Positions 18,401 through 28,344 of a stretch of 64,000 bases of DNA are shown one piece after another (positions within the stretch are counted from its first letter, which is position 1; each line of letters starts with the position of its first letter). The notes beneath the pieces are model-generated. The model saw only the letters and a list, made by a program, of their open reading frames with translations. It was not told where the DNA came from and did no database searches. The translations under genes were made by a program, and so were the position numbers. The DNA comes from Schizochytrium sp. TIO01 (lineage: Eukaryota; Sar; Bigyra; Thraustochytrida; Thraustochytriidae): positions 4,400,337-4,464,336 of the forward strand of contig SMSO01000037.1 in NCBI GenBank assembly GCA_004764695.1, given 5' to 3'.

Positions 18401-21229
18401 TCGTCCATGACTGCTTTTCCGGGTGGCACCATGGGAATGTACCAATCGCAATCATCAAGCACTAAGGCGTCTTCCTTTTCTAGCAAACGTTCTACGGACA
18501 TTGATAATGATCTGTTAATTCTACGTGTATTAGAGGAAACGACTGGCAAACCCGCGATTGGGAGCGATGAAGATGTTCTTCTTTTGGATGGCGGGGGAGG
18601 AGAAATCGCTTTCAGCAATCTTTGTTTAGAACAAAACCACAATTTCGTGCTCAATTATAACAACTGGAATGTAGAGAACCCATGGAAGGAACGTTATGTG
18701 TATCACAATTTCCCTAGTTTGTTCGATGATACGCTACTTATGGCGCACCTTGTATCAGGAAGCGCAAACGACCGACGCCGCTCTACGGGCCGATCTCCAG
18801 CAATTGACATGATTGAATCAAGTGCACCAGTGGTTCGCGTTCGAGCACGGGCTTCGTCCACGCCATATAGTAGCAGCACAATTGGAACTGGTACCTTGGA
18901 ACTTATGCGCAATGGTACCGCAGAGAACACAAATGCAACTCGCCGCAATGAAAATATCTGGGGCGGGGGTGAGGAAGGAACGCATTCCTCTTCTACAACT
19001 GATTTGAACATTGATGGCAGTACGAGCCGTCCTTCAATCAATCGTAGTGCTGCTATATCTGCGAGAGCACTTCGTGCTCCTAAACCTCGCCTTGGATCCT
19101 CTGCTAGCTCGGACGAAGATGCCGAAGACCGTGCTCGTTCATTTACAGAATGTTCTGATGATAGCTTCGACCCTTCTACTAACAGAGCAGCATCCGCTGA
19201 CAATGCTGAACCTGAGTATCTAGGGCTGCCAGCCCCACCATCAATGCGTAGTGATCGCATGGCCAGACAGATGGAGGACTCTACATCTACATCCGACCGC
19301 ACTGTGCGTGCTGGATGCCGTTTAGGTGAAGAGCTGAACCGTTCCAATTTGGAGCAACAATTTGCCTTTTCTGAACCAACAACTGGTATGCCTCGAGCAA
19401 GGGCTTGTTATGTTGAGACACTGGGTGCAATCCTAGCACTAGCACCAGCACTATTAACGTCTCGTTATGCACGACCCCGGTTTGCAATGTCTCTCATTCT
19501 TGGTGCGTTAACTTATCTTGCTCGCCGCCATGGACACGTGCTTGACGAAGCCGCTACTCGTGCTGTATTGGCAGGTTGTGCTCTAAGTGGTCCTGGGTTT
19601 GCTCTTGATGCTAATAACGCATTCCACAGTTTGGTAGAACACGGCTGTAAACCAAATGCTGTGACTTACGGTTTCTTCACCATGGCTCTCGCGTTGCGAC
19701 AGTCAAATCATGCCAAAACACGTCGTGCTGTAACTACGTGGAAACGCCTCGTAAAGTTTCTTTGGGCGTACTTAGCTATGCGAAACCCTGGCTCGCGGCT
19801 TGCTCCACTTTACAGTGGTCCTAACTCTCCTCCATTACATGATCAAGCTTCTGATAAAGGCAAAGGGCCTTCTGCTTCCAAGAAAGGTGGGCCTGCAGTT
19901 ACATTTGTGGCTTTATGGACAGGCACACGATGCCCTGACTGCAAAGCTCGCTTGCTTGATGAACACATTATGCAAGGGTGGGAGGTCGATATTAACCAGC
20001 TTGCCCAGTCTTGTGTGTATTGCAACTTTCTTGTTGTGCCAAGAATTGAATATCGTGTGCTTCGTGTTACGGCTACCGATATTGTAGAAAAGGACCATGG
20101 TCAATGCGAGTACATGAGCCCAATTGTACTTCGTCGTCAAGCAGAGTATATGGTAGATGCACTTGCCGAGAAGCGCACGCTGCGACTATCCCGAACTGAG
20201 TTGCGCCGCACAAACCCTGCTCTTTACTATAATATTCTCTGGTATGCAAAACGCATCAACGCTCCTGTACTTTTTGCAGGAGAGCAATACGATGCTACAA
20301 TGACAAGCCAGATCTCTGGTGCCGTACGAACGGTAGTCTCCTGCACATGGCAACGATTTCCAATTAGAGATGTGGCCTTAGTAAGACAAGCGATCGCAAA
20401 CGCGGGGGCTGACTGGATTATGGAACCTCGAGAAGATCTTGTGCACGATCCTTTTATTACTGGGATGCCAACTCGCTCGGACTCTGGCAGCTATGTGCGC
20501 CCGCGTCGAGGAAGTTCTCTGTTTGAACGTGGTGTACTTAGTACAAAGACAAGCGCTGCTGTGGCTTCTTCCTCAGACTCACCACACTCCGCCATGAGCC
20601 CACTTGGCGATTCCCCAGGTGTAGGAAGGCCTGTATCTCCACGGCGCCTGCAAAAGCATGCCGCGTCAACATGGATGGAGCCTGTAAATCCGAACGTATA
20701 CATGGTTCGTGAACTTCTAACGAGTAACCAGATTCGAGAAGATTCGCTATGGGGCAACCGCTCAGTATCACAAATGCTGCACGACCAAACGCTTCTTCGG
20801 TCTCTTCCGGAGGAGACCTTCTACGTTACTCCTCACAGTACTCCCTTGGGGGTTGTGGCTAAGCTTTCGAATTATCTGGATTCTGGCGAGTTAGCTCGCG
20901 CTGTGCGACTGTTTCTGTCAGCACGGATGGCCTCGCGCGGCCGTCAGGATGGTGAAGGATATGTGGAGAAAGACGGAAGATTTTTGCGGCGTGGGTGGGA
21001 ACTCTTTAACGAGGCTGTTTATATTGAACTCTGCGCTTTGTCACGCATGGGTCAGCGCCAAATGCCTGTGAGTCGTATTGAATTGGAGTTAGAGCGCTCG
21101 TTAGCTAAGGTCTTACGGAGCCTTGAGCATGTCGACCCAACCCTAGCGAGTTGCATGGACAAGCGCGATTTCCCACCAACAATGCGATCGCTAGCGTTTC
21201 GAAACTTTTTTGCACCTCTATATCCCTGA
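15407..21229 (+). CDS. DENND4-like protein: MABP, tripartite DENN, PPR-like and Cys-pair C-terminus
   Basis: One 1940-residue frame with the order seen in DENND4/C-MYC promoter-binding proteins, which are exchange factors for Rab10-type GTPases in post-Golgi traffic. After a disordered 185-residue N-terminus come three beta repeats of about 64 residues, starting near 188, 252 and 316 ('VDICVIF', 'VDVKVIF', 'VDVCIIN'), typical of a MABP beta-prism. uDENN starts near 411 ('FFSFVMTKEDGSQIHASCLT'). The central DENN domain runs about 545-760 ('LCILSHFPFYREF', 'LEKKIILHSKYVSVL'), and dDENN about 843-940. A long Ser-rich linker follows, then PPR-like helices near 1340-1445 ('HGCKPNAVTYGFF') and a CPDC...CVYC pair near 1508-1540, as in DENND4 C-termini. 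The start is 'MNRRLAEYFVV', a DENND4-type opening. The target Rab cannot be read from sequence. Confidence 0.9.
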   Translation: MNRRLAEYFVVSRVAKHPVQRGPSVDEENGTAALDPAFVTAREKYEKKRRAKVESQQQRLRRPQASSIAHDDEQLILKNSGDVNHNEKTTTANNNNNTASNVDTRVGLRNQEDKGEVGDKNSVLSQEHQFGRASRSSSVSSLPRPASALGSTSPVPGVVGRRTSGHSRREPPNPELFAQARPTGDEDPIVDICVIFPNQREKIPSGFRCLVRTPFGYRGDCNSGVVGSEGVFICIKHSSSHKPTTGKPLLPIVDVKVIFLDKEPVPAGYELISRSRSGALPANLNYGYLGQTIFLAVKRMPTEVSSDERYHALQPLVDVCIINASKNESVPRGYEVIPKSTSEGNWTGNKMYVCIRRGRAFGMLDQSFAATLTERVPRTDRPGFPISDEMALLTAPGGLKCQRRVETNVPIPKFFSFVMTKEDGSQIHASCLTFYEVLDDETVDYLERSYDAYLRIMSDFPKDPMVIRQLKASAAANRCDLVRTDAKGRPRGYTAVKFHSSDNLDGFVVPQSDNESPAPETSTERTKTDSGRRLFKTCSSSSRRIYCPIVLCILSHFPFYREFKQFLMLLYQVSISSTVIPIERYVAQLIYELPVPRPGSAGFELQFGAGHRGIRFSLPPEGGLPITSVNYETVFRCLGPPEFVQLFTLMLLEKKIILHSKYVSVLNQVAEATRSLMFPLNWQNIYIPVCPNNLAHFLAAPRSFVIGLHTDAFDLVQLSAPEQGDEGWWEIALDEGKIYYLDVLERATSTPISQLLATPPGGDEIDPIRVVRTNIAPPSLPTSVLNGMLKRLRSSVLSRAPSLEDEIGKGATRVLGQQNPDMAYSLTPLEARGEDALRGLQFAVRDAALHAMVELIGTYRDYLLPPRLASRGLSRAEVLPTNLADIFNVDGFLHSLPKATRAFTEQLTKTLHFTKFVDERTFSTDLSYRFLFFDAFIAATSRKSSFTSSFKSSAKSPEQTTHSMLGRTTSEAASSRPNSSSRSPTFGFASSGTLHRPSSSMTAFPGGTMGMYQSQSSSTKASSFSSKRSTDIDNDLLILRVLEETTGKPAIGSDEDVLLLDGGGGEIAFSNLCLEQNHNFVLNYNNWNVENPWKERYVYHNFPSLFDDTLLMAHLVSGSANDRRRSTGRSPAIDMIESSAPVVRVRARASSTPYSSSTIGTGTLELMRNGTAENTNATRRNENIWGGGEEGTHSSSTTDLNIDGSTSRPSINRSAAISARALRAPKPRLGSSASSDEDAEDRARSFTECSDDSFDPSTNRAASADNAEPEYLGLPAPPSMRSDRMARQMEDSTSTSDRTVRAGCRLGEELNRSNLEQQFAFSEPTTGMPRARACYVETLGAILALAPALLTSRYARPRFAMSLILGALTYLARRHGHVLDEAATRAVLAGCALSGPGFALDANNAFHSLVEHGCKPNAVTYGFFTMALALRQSNHAKTRRAVTTWKRLVKFLWAYLAMRNPGSRLAPLYSGPNSPPLHDQASDKGKGPSASKKGGPAVTFVALWTGTRCPDCKARLLDEHIMQGWEVDINQLAQSCVYCNFLVVPRIEYRVLRVTATDIVEKDHGQCEYMSPIVLRRQAEYMVDALAEKRTLRLSRTELRRTNPALYYNILWYAKRINAPVLFAGEQYDATMTSQISGAVRTVVSCTWQRFPIRDVALVRQAIANAGADWIMEPREDLVHDPFITGMPTRSDSGSYVRPRRGSSLFERGVLSTKTSAAVASSSDSPHSAMSPLGDSPGVGRPVSPRRLQKHAASTWMEPVNPNVYMVRELLTSNQIREDSLWGNRSVSQMLHDQTLLRSLPEETFYVTPHSTPLGVVAKLSNYLDSGELARAVRLFLSARMASRGRQDGEGYVEKDGRFLRRGWELFNEAVYIELCALSRMGQRQMPVSRIELELERSLAKVLRSLEHVDPTLASCMDKRDFPPTMRSLAFRNFFAPLYP

Positions 21230-21773
21230 AACTATTGGACAACAATAACAGGCACGAAAGTTGGAAATTCCGTTCGAGCCTTTCACTAGAGCTCATAGAA
21301 TATCAGCGCTATGGAAATAAGACAAGAGAAGACAACGAGGTGTGCAGGATCTCCATATCCTAATTTTCAAAGCGTTTAAGTACTTTGTCTTACATTTGGC
21401 ATAAATGTGTGTATTATTTGCTTTGTGAACCTTTTTGGCTTTGTTTGTTTGCAACTATTTGTGTATAAGTACTTTTACCCTTTTGAACTTTGTTTGCTTT
21501 ATGTGAAAGATTTATGTTATATTGTCAATTAGAACCTTTGATCTTCGATCAAAATCAGACTTGGTCTTGCGATTTCCTGAAAAGCATCCAGCGCAAATAA
21601 AACCTCTTCTTATTGTTTCTTCTTCTTTTCAAACTGTTTCTTTGGTTTCTCAAATGCGAGCGATTCTGATTAAAAGAATGGGTATAATAGTTTATATGTA
21701 ACCAAGTTCATCTTTTTGGTTCTTCCTCTCGTTTTACTTTATTTCTATTCGATTCCTTTTGGTTGTTTTCTGA
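21230..21773. other. Convergent 3' intergenic region
   Basis: Lies between the ends of the DENN gene (+) and the prolyl hydroxylase gene (-). It is T-rich with several TTTG/CTTT runs and should hold both 3' UTRs and polyadenylation sites. No coding frame is supported. Confidence 0.55.
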
Positions 21774-23432
21774 TTAGCCAATTGGACCAGTGCATGCATG
21801 CAAATTTGGTACGATAAAATTTCGAGCATGGATCCAAGCATTGGCGCCATATTTAACGCCTTTAATCACGGGCAACGCTGTGTGCCGAGTACGTTCATCG
21901 ATAGTCCAGACTTGGTCGTCGAGAACAGAGGGCCAAAGGACTGCAGAACCCTTTTTCGGTGTCACGCGCTTGTTAATGCGAGGAAAGTCTGTCTCTCCAC
22001 CCTCCTCGACATCGTTGATGTATAAGAAAAAGGTCAAGATTCGCGGCCCGGCTGTCTCTAGCTTTCCATTTGGTGAAGCATCGTGGTGTTCACGATAATA
22101 CTGGTCCAAATCGTATCGTAAAAGTTGTAGGGATTCATAATGGTCTTGAGGAACCCCTGTCACACGCTCGATGCGCTCGTATACAGCCTTGATTTGTGGA
22201 TCAGATTCGCATTCGTTAGAGCACCATGTGTTACTTGAAGTGCGAGCTAAGGACACCTTTTTCATTTGCTCGCCGCGCTTGTTTTTAGGCCCACTGTCAG
22301 TGCTACGCTCAAAACCAAGTGTGTTTCCCCATTCGATGAGCTTTTCCGCCTCCTCATCTGTGAGAAAGTTTTCGAAATGAATGAGCCAGGGACCTTCTGG
22401 AGGACGGCTGAGAACTGTCGGTGCGTAAACCTGATGATCGTCAAGGATTCGTTCGAACATAGCGTTCAGATCTCCCGGAGCCCAGATATGTTCTGCTGAG
22501 ATGTTCAGCCTGTCAAATGCACATCGTTTTTTTGGGTCGAGCAGCTCACATGATTTGCAAGCCGTAGGGCAATTCACAATCATCCAGCCTGGATTTTTGG
22601 AGCACTCGCCACGTTCCGCTAGAGACATGCATCTACGAGGATATCTATCAGCGCACGGATCTCCAATCTCTGAGAGAGTCTTTGCATCTCGCGGAAGTAC
22701 ATAGACCTTCTGGTCCGACTTGATTTCGACAACATCTCCAACCTGCTCACGCGTCCCCTCCATGGTAAACATGAACCTGTGACCCACAAAGCTTGACATA
22801 GTTTGCCCCTTGCGAAACGAGTTCACGACCTGGATCCAATCATCTTCAGATCTGTCCCAGAATAAACTCGTAGCACCAGTCCAGTTATTAAAGAAGAGGA
22901 CCTCCATGGGGCTTCCTGTTTGAGAATTGGTGTTAATCTCAGATTCACCCTCGATCTCATTCTCGGATTCATCCTCGACAGCATCCTCGAATGTGTCCTT
23001 GATGTCATCGAGAGATTCGTCCTCCAAAGCAACATTGATGTCGTCGTTGACGTCTCGTTCTCCAGAATTTGCAACGTCATCTGTCAGAGATCTTGTTGAA
23101 GACTCGTCTTCTTTGAGTTCTGAAGGCAAAGAATTTGTTTCGTCAACCTGAGATCCCGTCGTCAAAGAGGCAAAAAATGAAGAATCTGTAAAGGGCGCAT
23201 TGCTCGCAATACTTGAAAGTGCTGACGATATCCTGGGGTCGAGGGATCCTCTGTAGGCGGCCAGAGCAGAAGCAAGAAACGCCACAAGTAGAGCCCTCAC
23301 GAGCAGAACACGACCAACCGCGAAGACGCTGCTAGCGGAGGACCGACGCGAATGAGCTGCTGCGCTCTTGTCTGCCTCTGGTGACGACATCACGGCGCCT
23401 GAGGTGACCCTGGAGGCCGCGGACGCTTTCAA
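21774..23432 (-). CDS. Membrane-anchored prolyl 4-hydroxylase with VHL-like beta segment and ShKT domain
   Basis: 552 residues. A hydrophobic segment at about 36-60 after a basic stretch predicts a type II signal anchor, with the rest in the ER/Golgi lumen. Residues 100-172 are acidic and disordered. Residues about 176-248 resemble the VHL beta domain ('VLFFNNWTGATSLFWDR', 'SSFVGHRFMFT'). A six-Cys ShKT module spans 259-295. The 2-oxoglutarate/Fe(II) prolyl 4-hydroxylase domain fills about 345-545: Fe ligands H449-x-D451 ('EHHD') and H517, and the 2-OG-binding Lys at 524 in 'LPVIKG', followed by 'ANAWIH'. All catalytic residues are present. ShKT fused to P4H is common in algae and plants; the VHL-like segment is the unusual part. 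Likely substrates are secreted or wall glycoproteins, but this is inference. It is convergent with the DENN gene and divergent from the MCTP gene. Confidence 0.92.
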   Translation of the reverse strand: MKASAASRVTSGAVMSSPEADKSAAAHSRRSSASSVFAVGRVLLVRALLVAFLASALAAYRGSLDPRISSALSSIASNAPFTDSSFFASLTTGSQVDETNSLPSELKEDESSTRSLTDDVANSGERDVNDDINVALEDESLDDIKDTFEDAVEDESENEIEGESEINTNSQTGSPMEVLFFNNWTGATSLFWDRSEDDWIQVVNSFRKGQTMSSFVGHRFMFTMEGTREQVGDVVEIKSDQKVYVLPRDAKTLSEIGDPCADRYPRRCMSLAERGECSKNPGWMIVNCPTACKSCELLDPKKRCAFDRLNISAEHIWAPGDLNAMFERILDDHQVYAPTVLSRPPEGPWLIHFENFLTDEEAEKLIEWGNTLGFERSTDSGPKNKRGEQMKKVSLARTSSNTWCSNECESDPQIKAVYERIERVTGVPQDHYESLQLLRYDLDQYYREHHDASPNGKLETAGPRILTFFLYINDVEEGGETDFPRINKRVTPKKGSAVLWPSVLDDQVWTIDERTRHTALPVIKGVKYGANAWIHARNFIVPNLHACTGPIG

Positions 23433-25377
23433 TGATGTTCAGGTTTTGGAGTGCTGATTTGCTTTTTTACCTGGTCTACTCCTACCTTTTTGGTCCAAAA
23501 AATAAAAAGACCCCTAGGCAGGTAGGTAGATAGATGCCTAGGCACTACATTGGAACACATGAAAATGCTCTTCTCTCTCTTTTCCCCTCTCGTGACCAAA
23601 AAGACTTTCATGCAGTTGAAAGCTTCATTCTCAGAAGGTATCTTGCACTCTTTCATGAGGCAGACATTGGAGTTTGCAGCATGTGACACCTGTAGCAATC
23701 AAAGCTCCTCTGCAAGGGATTGGTCATTTACTTTAGTCATAGTCATCGATACTTAGCCAACGTTTTTGTTTGTTTGGCTGCATTCTACATCTTCGTGGAC
23801 GGGGACGGGACGCTAACTTAAGAATGTGTTACACGGACATAGAGGTTTGGATCTCAGGGGTCAGCCATGATGTCAAAATCAGAAACTACTTGACGAAATG
23901 AAATTACTGAATGTGTCAAGTTTTTGACACAGAGAATATCTTGCTTTTAAGTTACTCTAGATATAGTTCGAAATGCGCAAGAGAAAACTTTTTAAATGCT
24001 GGATGAGGAAGTGCGGTTTACAATTCCAAAATCACAGCAAACATCCACAGTGCAGCAGATCGATTAGGCCATAGTTGACCTTCTTCTGTGGTACGATAGG
24101 GCTTCTGCGTCAGGAGGTTTACAATGTGAATAGACGGCCTGATATTCTGGGATGTTGAAGCCAAAGCGGACTTGTAAGAGATGATATATTCTTTCAAGAC
24201 GGGGGTTGTAGAGGATGACCGAGGCAGAGAGTTTTTATGGAGTAGGAGATGTAAACACCCTTCAATGCCACAGATTTCGCAGTTTTCTGCTCCTGTCTTA
24301 AATAGCAGTTCGATGCTCTCACTTTGCCAAATTAAAAAATAAGAAGAAGTAGGCAAGAGATATTTTACCAAATATTTGCAGTGCCACTCCGAAACGTCAT
24401 TCGAAGTCTCATCTCGATGGTCTAAAGGTGTGTAGTGCATACTTAGTTCACACTGACGCGATAAACCAATTCATGTGCCGCTACCTCGTGTTTCCAGGTC
24501 AAAAGGACAAGTTTTCTGTGCAAATTGCATTATCCTCTGTAGAAATAATAATAATAATGCTGCCCAGGAAGGCACACCAGCCTAGCAGAGCCACTGCTTC
24601 TTCTTATTCAGTCCCAGGCAAGCCTTCAGGTCGCTCGACCTCCTGTACTCTGTGCTTGATTTGACCATCAACTAATGGGGAAGGATAATGTAGTCTTCAT
24701 AGATAGATGTACGGCAATATGTGGTGCGCCTCAAAGCAGGTCAAACAAGGAAGTTGAGCCAGTTTAGCGTTGGTAATGAGCACCTAGGTGCCAAGGTGCC
24801 TGCAACCTAGCTAATGTCGATTTCGAGACGCCATTCTCTCGAGCCTAGCGCTGCAACAACCAGCACTTTGCTGCAAAACTACTGTTGTGATCGTTGATTT
24901 TTAATTGCTTGAAACCTAGGAGGCCATCATAAGATAAAGAAAAGAAGAGATGAAGAAACCATCTCCAATCATAATCTAAATTTTCAAGAAATAGCCAGTC
25001 GACCTCTAAAGTACCTGCTGCTGGTTCAATGCATGCCAACACGTAGGATCAATCAGCTGATGTGGACGTGTGTAGCCGTGTTAGGATCCTGAGTTGCAAT
25101 TCTCATGATTGGAATACAAGTTCGCATAGTATTATTCAACAATAAATTAATTCCTTTCATCAATCTGTTGTTGACCATTGCGACCTCAGAAAATATAGCC
25201 TTACCCATGCTTAAGACGCGTTCGAGCACAACACTGCTAGCTTCACGAGCGAATATGCACAACAATTCTCTTGCAATAACTGCAACTTTCTAAAAAACGC
25301 CAAATGCAGCAAAGGTTTAATTTGTTTTTTTAATTTCAGGAAGGAATCTTGAAGCACAGAACTCTCAAAATTCCGAA
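23433..25377. other. Divergent intergenic region between P4H and MCTP genes
   Basis: 1.9 kb holding the promoters of both flanking genes. A TAGGTAGGTAG-type cluster lies at 23513-23545, right upstream of the P4H start. One reverse frame (24018-24440, 140 residues) has a CEICGIEGC motif but no recognisable family, and I treat it as unproven. An AAT microsatellite of modest length occurs near 24544-24560. Confidence 0.45.
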
Positions 25378-28344
25378 ATGGAGCTTTTTTACGGAATTCA
25401 ATTACCTTCGCAAACCTCGAACTTGAGGTCTAGCGCGAGGACAGGGACCTCACGTACAGCAACGATGGGTCGAGGCTCGCAGCGCAGGCGACGGAGCCCC
25501 CGTTCAGTCGGCTCTCGTGGGCTCTGCAGCAGAGATGCTTCATATGTCAGCCATGACGATGATGGCGGTGATGCTCTCGTGGAGGGCGTCCAGGTGCGGC
25601 TCATTGGCGCTTCTGGATTAAAGTCCGCTCGTGATGCAGGCCCCCTCGACGCTTACGCAGTTGTGCGTATCGGCAGACTTTCAGAACATAAGAGTCGCAT
25701 TTGCTTTGGAGCCGTAGATCCCAAATGGGATGAGGACTTCTTCTTAGCAGCCCCCAAAAGCACCGCGATCCCGCTTTCTGTGGAAATCCGCAGTATGGAC
25801 ATCGTATCCAGCGAGAGTCTGGGACGTGGTAGTATTGACTTTTCTTGGCTTGATGAAAACCAGGGGCTTGTGGACATCACCCTCAAGCTTGACCCGCCTA
25901 CCACCAGGACAGCAAACATCGCCAAGATCAGTTTCGATGAAACACAATCGTCAAACCAAAGGCCACGAGGTGTATCAGGGGAACTGGATCTTCCTGGCGC
26001 AGCAACAGGGTCTGCAGGAGAGGTTCGGTTACAGCTCCGACGTGAGGTGTGCCGGGCTCGAGAGCTCGATGATTTGGCGTTAGGCGCAGATTGGGTTCCT
26101 GCACGTCATCGACAACGAACGGTGGTTGTGGAGCTCATCAAAGGTCGCAAGCTCATTCCAAGAGACGATAACGGGTTTTCTGATGCGTATGTACGTCTGC
26201 GGTTGGCAGGATCTACACAACAGTCACGTGTTGTGTCGCGATCTTTACATCCCAAGTGGCGAGAACGATTTGAGTTTTGCTTTACAGAGCGCCGCGACCC
26301 CGCGCACCTAACCCTGAATCTAGAGGTGTGGGACCGTGACATGCTCTCGCGAGATGACCCAATGGGAACAGCAACTCTAGATCTTTCAAAACTGCCGGAG
26401 AACATCGTCAATGAATGTTGGGTCGACGTCTCTCTTGATGATAAGCCTGCAGGAGCTCTTCATATACTTGTGACCATCATGGATTGTGATGAAGACCTCG
26501 TCCTCTCAAAGGACCAACGCAAACTTTCTGTTGGATCGTTGCGGGTACATGTTATCCGGGCGCGTAACCTGATGGCTGCAGATAGTAATGGTCGCAGCGA
26601 TCCATTCTGTGAACTTAGCCTCGGCAATGCAAGACTCCGTACTCCAGTGGAGCCCAAAACTCTTGAACCTGTCTGGGACAGACTTGTGGAGCTTCCAGTA
26701 AGCGACATTTTTGCTTGCCTTGATCTTACAGTATGGGATTATGATCCAGATAGCCGCCCTGAGCCTCTTGGGGCGGTTCGAATTCCTCTACAAAGGATAA
26801 TCGATAATGAACCTGTGTGGTTCCCGTTGAAGACCATGGACCTTACGGGCAGAGCCAAGGGGGAGGTTTTATTAGCCATGCGTCTAGAATACAACCCGAT
26901 TTCAGCGCTTTTGGCACTTCGTTTGAGCCGAGAACGCAACCACATGGAAAGACTTCCGGCATTCTCGCCAAGCCGTCTTCGTAATGCACTCAATCGTCTC
27001 ATGCCCATATCAACTCTTGCACTGCAAACATACATTTACTGTTTTGGAATTTTAACATGGAAATATGGAGCCTTAGCTTCGATGGGTGGCATTGGAGCCT
27101 GGACGGCAATCTGCCTTTGGTTCCGCCCGTTCATGGTACCCCTGGTCCTCTTGGTACTGCTTATTTATAACTACTTCTATGATTATCAGGGAAACCATGT
27201 TCATATCAATTCCGACGGTCTTCTTGAGACCCGCTTTCAGGATGAAGATACTGACGCTCTCATCCAGCAAACCATGGATACCTTTGGACTTGAAGAAGAT
27301 TTTGACGCTAATGAGGCTTTGCGGGCAACAGCGGAACCTCGAAATGATCGTTTGGATGGAGAAACCCGGCAACCTGACAAAGAGGCCTTGACTTCAGAAT
27401 CTATTGAATTCGCGGCATCTGCAGCTGATTCGTCAAAGCAGCAAACGCAAAATTATAATAACTCAAATGAACCAAGTCTTGGACAATCTCGTCCTAGTCT
27501 TTTGCCCTCAACGGAAAGTCTCAGCTCGATTCCAGAAGATTACATCTTTGATGAAGACGACTCATACTCTGACATAGACGACCAGCACCATAGGAACCAG
27601 CAAAAACCAATCAAAGACGAAAAATATAAAGAAGGTCGTACTCGTCAAGAGAGATCTGCCGATGAAGGGCGTCTTGCACGATCACAATTTTTGCAGCGAC
27701 AGGTTCGTTCTTGGGTACAATTTGGATACAGTGTGGTGAAAAAGTCGTACTTAGTGGCTATGGCACAGGACTCTTTCGTAGGAGATGCTATACGCGAGCT
27801 GATTGCGACTCATGCCCCCAAGCTTTTGCTGTTACAGGATGATTACGTTCTAAACCAACCGTTTCTAGAACAACTTCGAATTTTAAGTCGCCTAGGAAAA
27901 CAGTTTCAAGATCAACTAGAGTTTGTTGCATCATCGGCAGAGCGGATAAAAAACCTTTCCAACTGGACAGTACCGATGCTAACAGCTCTTGTAGCCACAA
28001 TTTTATTCCTCACCACAATTGCTCTACTTGCCTTGCCATGGAACATTTGCCTCCTACTGTTTGGTTATGGTGGATTTGTCGATACATGGATTACCCGCTA
28101 TGTGCAAAAGGATCCGTATTGGATTTCCCGTTCTCGCGTACTAGAGTTTCTGTCACGTGTCCCATCTGATGTGGACAAAGCTAAGTGTACTCAATTTCGA
28201 TCCCTTATGAGGAGTGCCCCTCCCCCGCCTTCAATGAAATTAAAGAGGCACTATTCTGAGGATCTTCGAGCTCGCCTGAGTGATCTAGGTGAACGCTTCA
28301 TGCATATTAATAGGTATGGTGCCCGGCGCCTTGCCACAAAGTAA
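25378..28344 (+). CDS. MCTP-like protein: three C2 domains and C-terminal double-membrane anchor
   Basis: 988 residues. The C2 domains lie at about 70-165, 243-345 and 385-500. The second and third keep the Ca2+-binding aspartates in both loops ('DDNGFSDAYV'...'WDRD'; 'DSNGRSDPFC'...'WDYD'), while the first lacks most of them. Hydrophobic segments at about 568-600 and 863-905 flank a long acidic, disordered loop (about 620-770). This matches multiple C2 and transmembrane (MCTP) proteins, which anchor in the ER and bind anionic lipids of other membranes at contact sites, including plasmodesmata in plants. The C-terminal membrane region resembles the 'PRT_C' region of plant MCTPs. The first Met is used, but Met30 ('MGRGSQRRRRS') is a possible alternative start because residues 1-29 look unstructured. 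Intronless. Confidence 0.88.
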   Translation: MELFYGIQLPSQTSNLRSSARTGTSRTATMGRGSQRRRRSPRSVGSRGLCSRDASYVSHDDDGGDALVEGVQVRLIGASGLKSARDAGPLDAYAVVRIGRLSEHKSRICFGAVDPKWDEDFFLAAPKSTAIPLSVEIRSMDIVSSESLGRGSIDFSWLDENQGLVDITLKLDPPTTRTANIAKISFDETQSSNQRPRGVSGELDLPGAATGSAGEVRLQLRREVCRARELDDLALGADWVPARHRQRTVVVELIKGRKLIPRDDNGFSDAYVRLRLAGSTQQSRVVSRSLHPKWRERFEFCFTERRDPAHLTLNLEVWDRDMLSRDDPMGTATLDLSKLPENIVNECWVDVSLDDKPAGALHILVTIMDCDEDLVLSKDQRKLSVGSLRVHVIRARNLMAADSNGRSDPFCELSLGNARLRTPVEPKTLEPVWDRLVELPVSDIFACLDLTVWDYDPDSRPEPLGAVRIPLQRIIDNEPVWFPLKTMDLTGRAKGEVLLAMRLEYNPISALLALRLSRERNHMERLPAFSPSRLRNALNRLMPISTLALQTYIYCFGILTWKYGALASMGGIGAWTAICLWFRPFMVPLVLLVLLIYNYFYDYQGNHVHINSDGLLETRFQDEDTDALIQQTMDTFGLEEDFDANEALRATAEPRNDRLDGETRQPDKEALTSESIEFAASAADSSKQQTQNYNNSNEPSLGQSRPSLLPSTESLSSIPEDYIFDEDDSYSDIDDQHHRNQQKPIKDEKYKEGRTRQERSADEGRLARSQFLQRQVRSWVQFGYSVVKKSYLVAMAQDSFVGDAIRELIATHAPKLLLLQDDYVLNQPFLEQLRILSRLGKQFQDQLEFVASSAERIKNLSNWTVPMLTALVATILFLTTIALLALPWNICLLLFGYGGFVDTWITRYVQKDPYWISRSRVLEFLSRVPSDVDKAKCTQFRSLMRSAPPPPSMKLKRHYSEDLRARLSDLGERFMHINRYGARRLATK

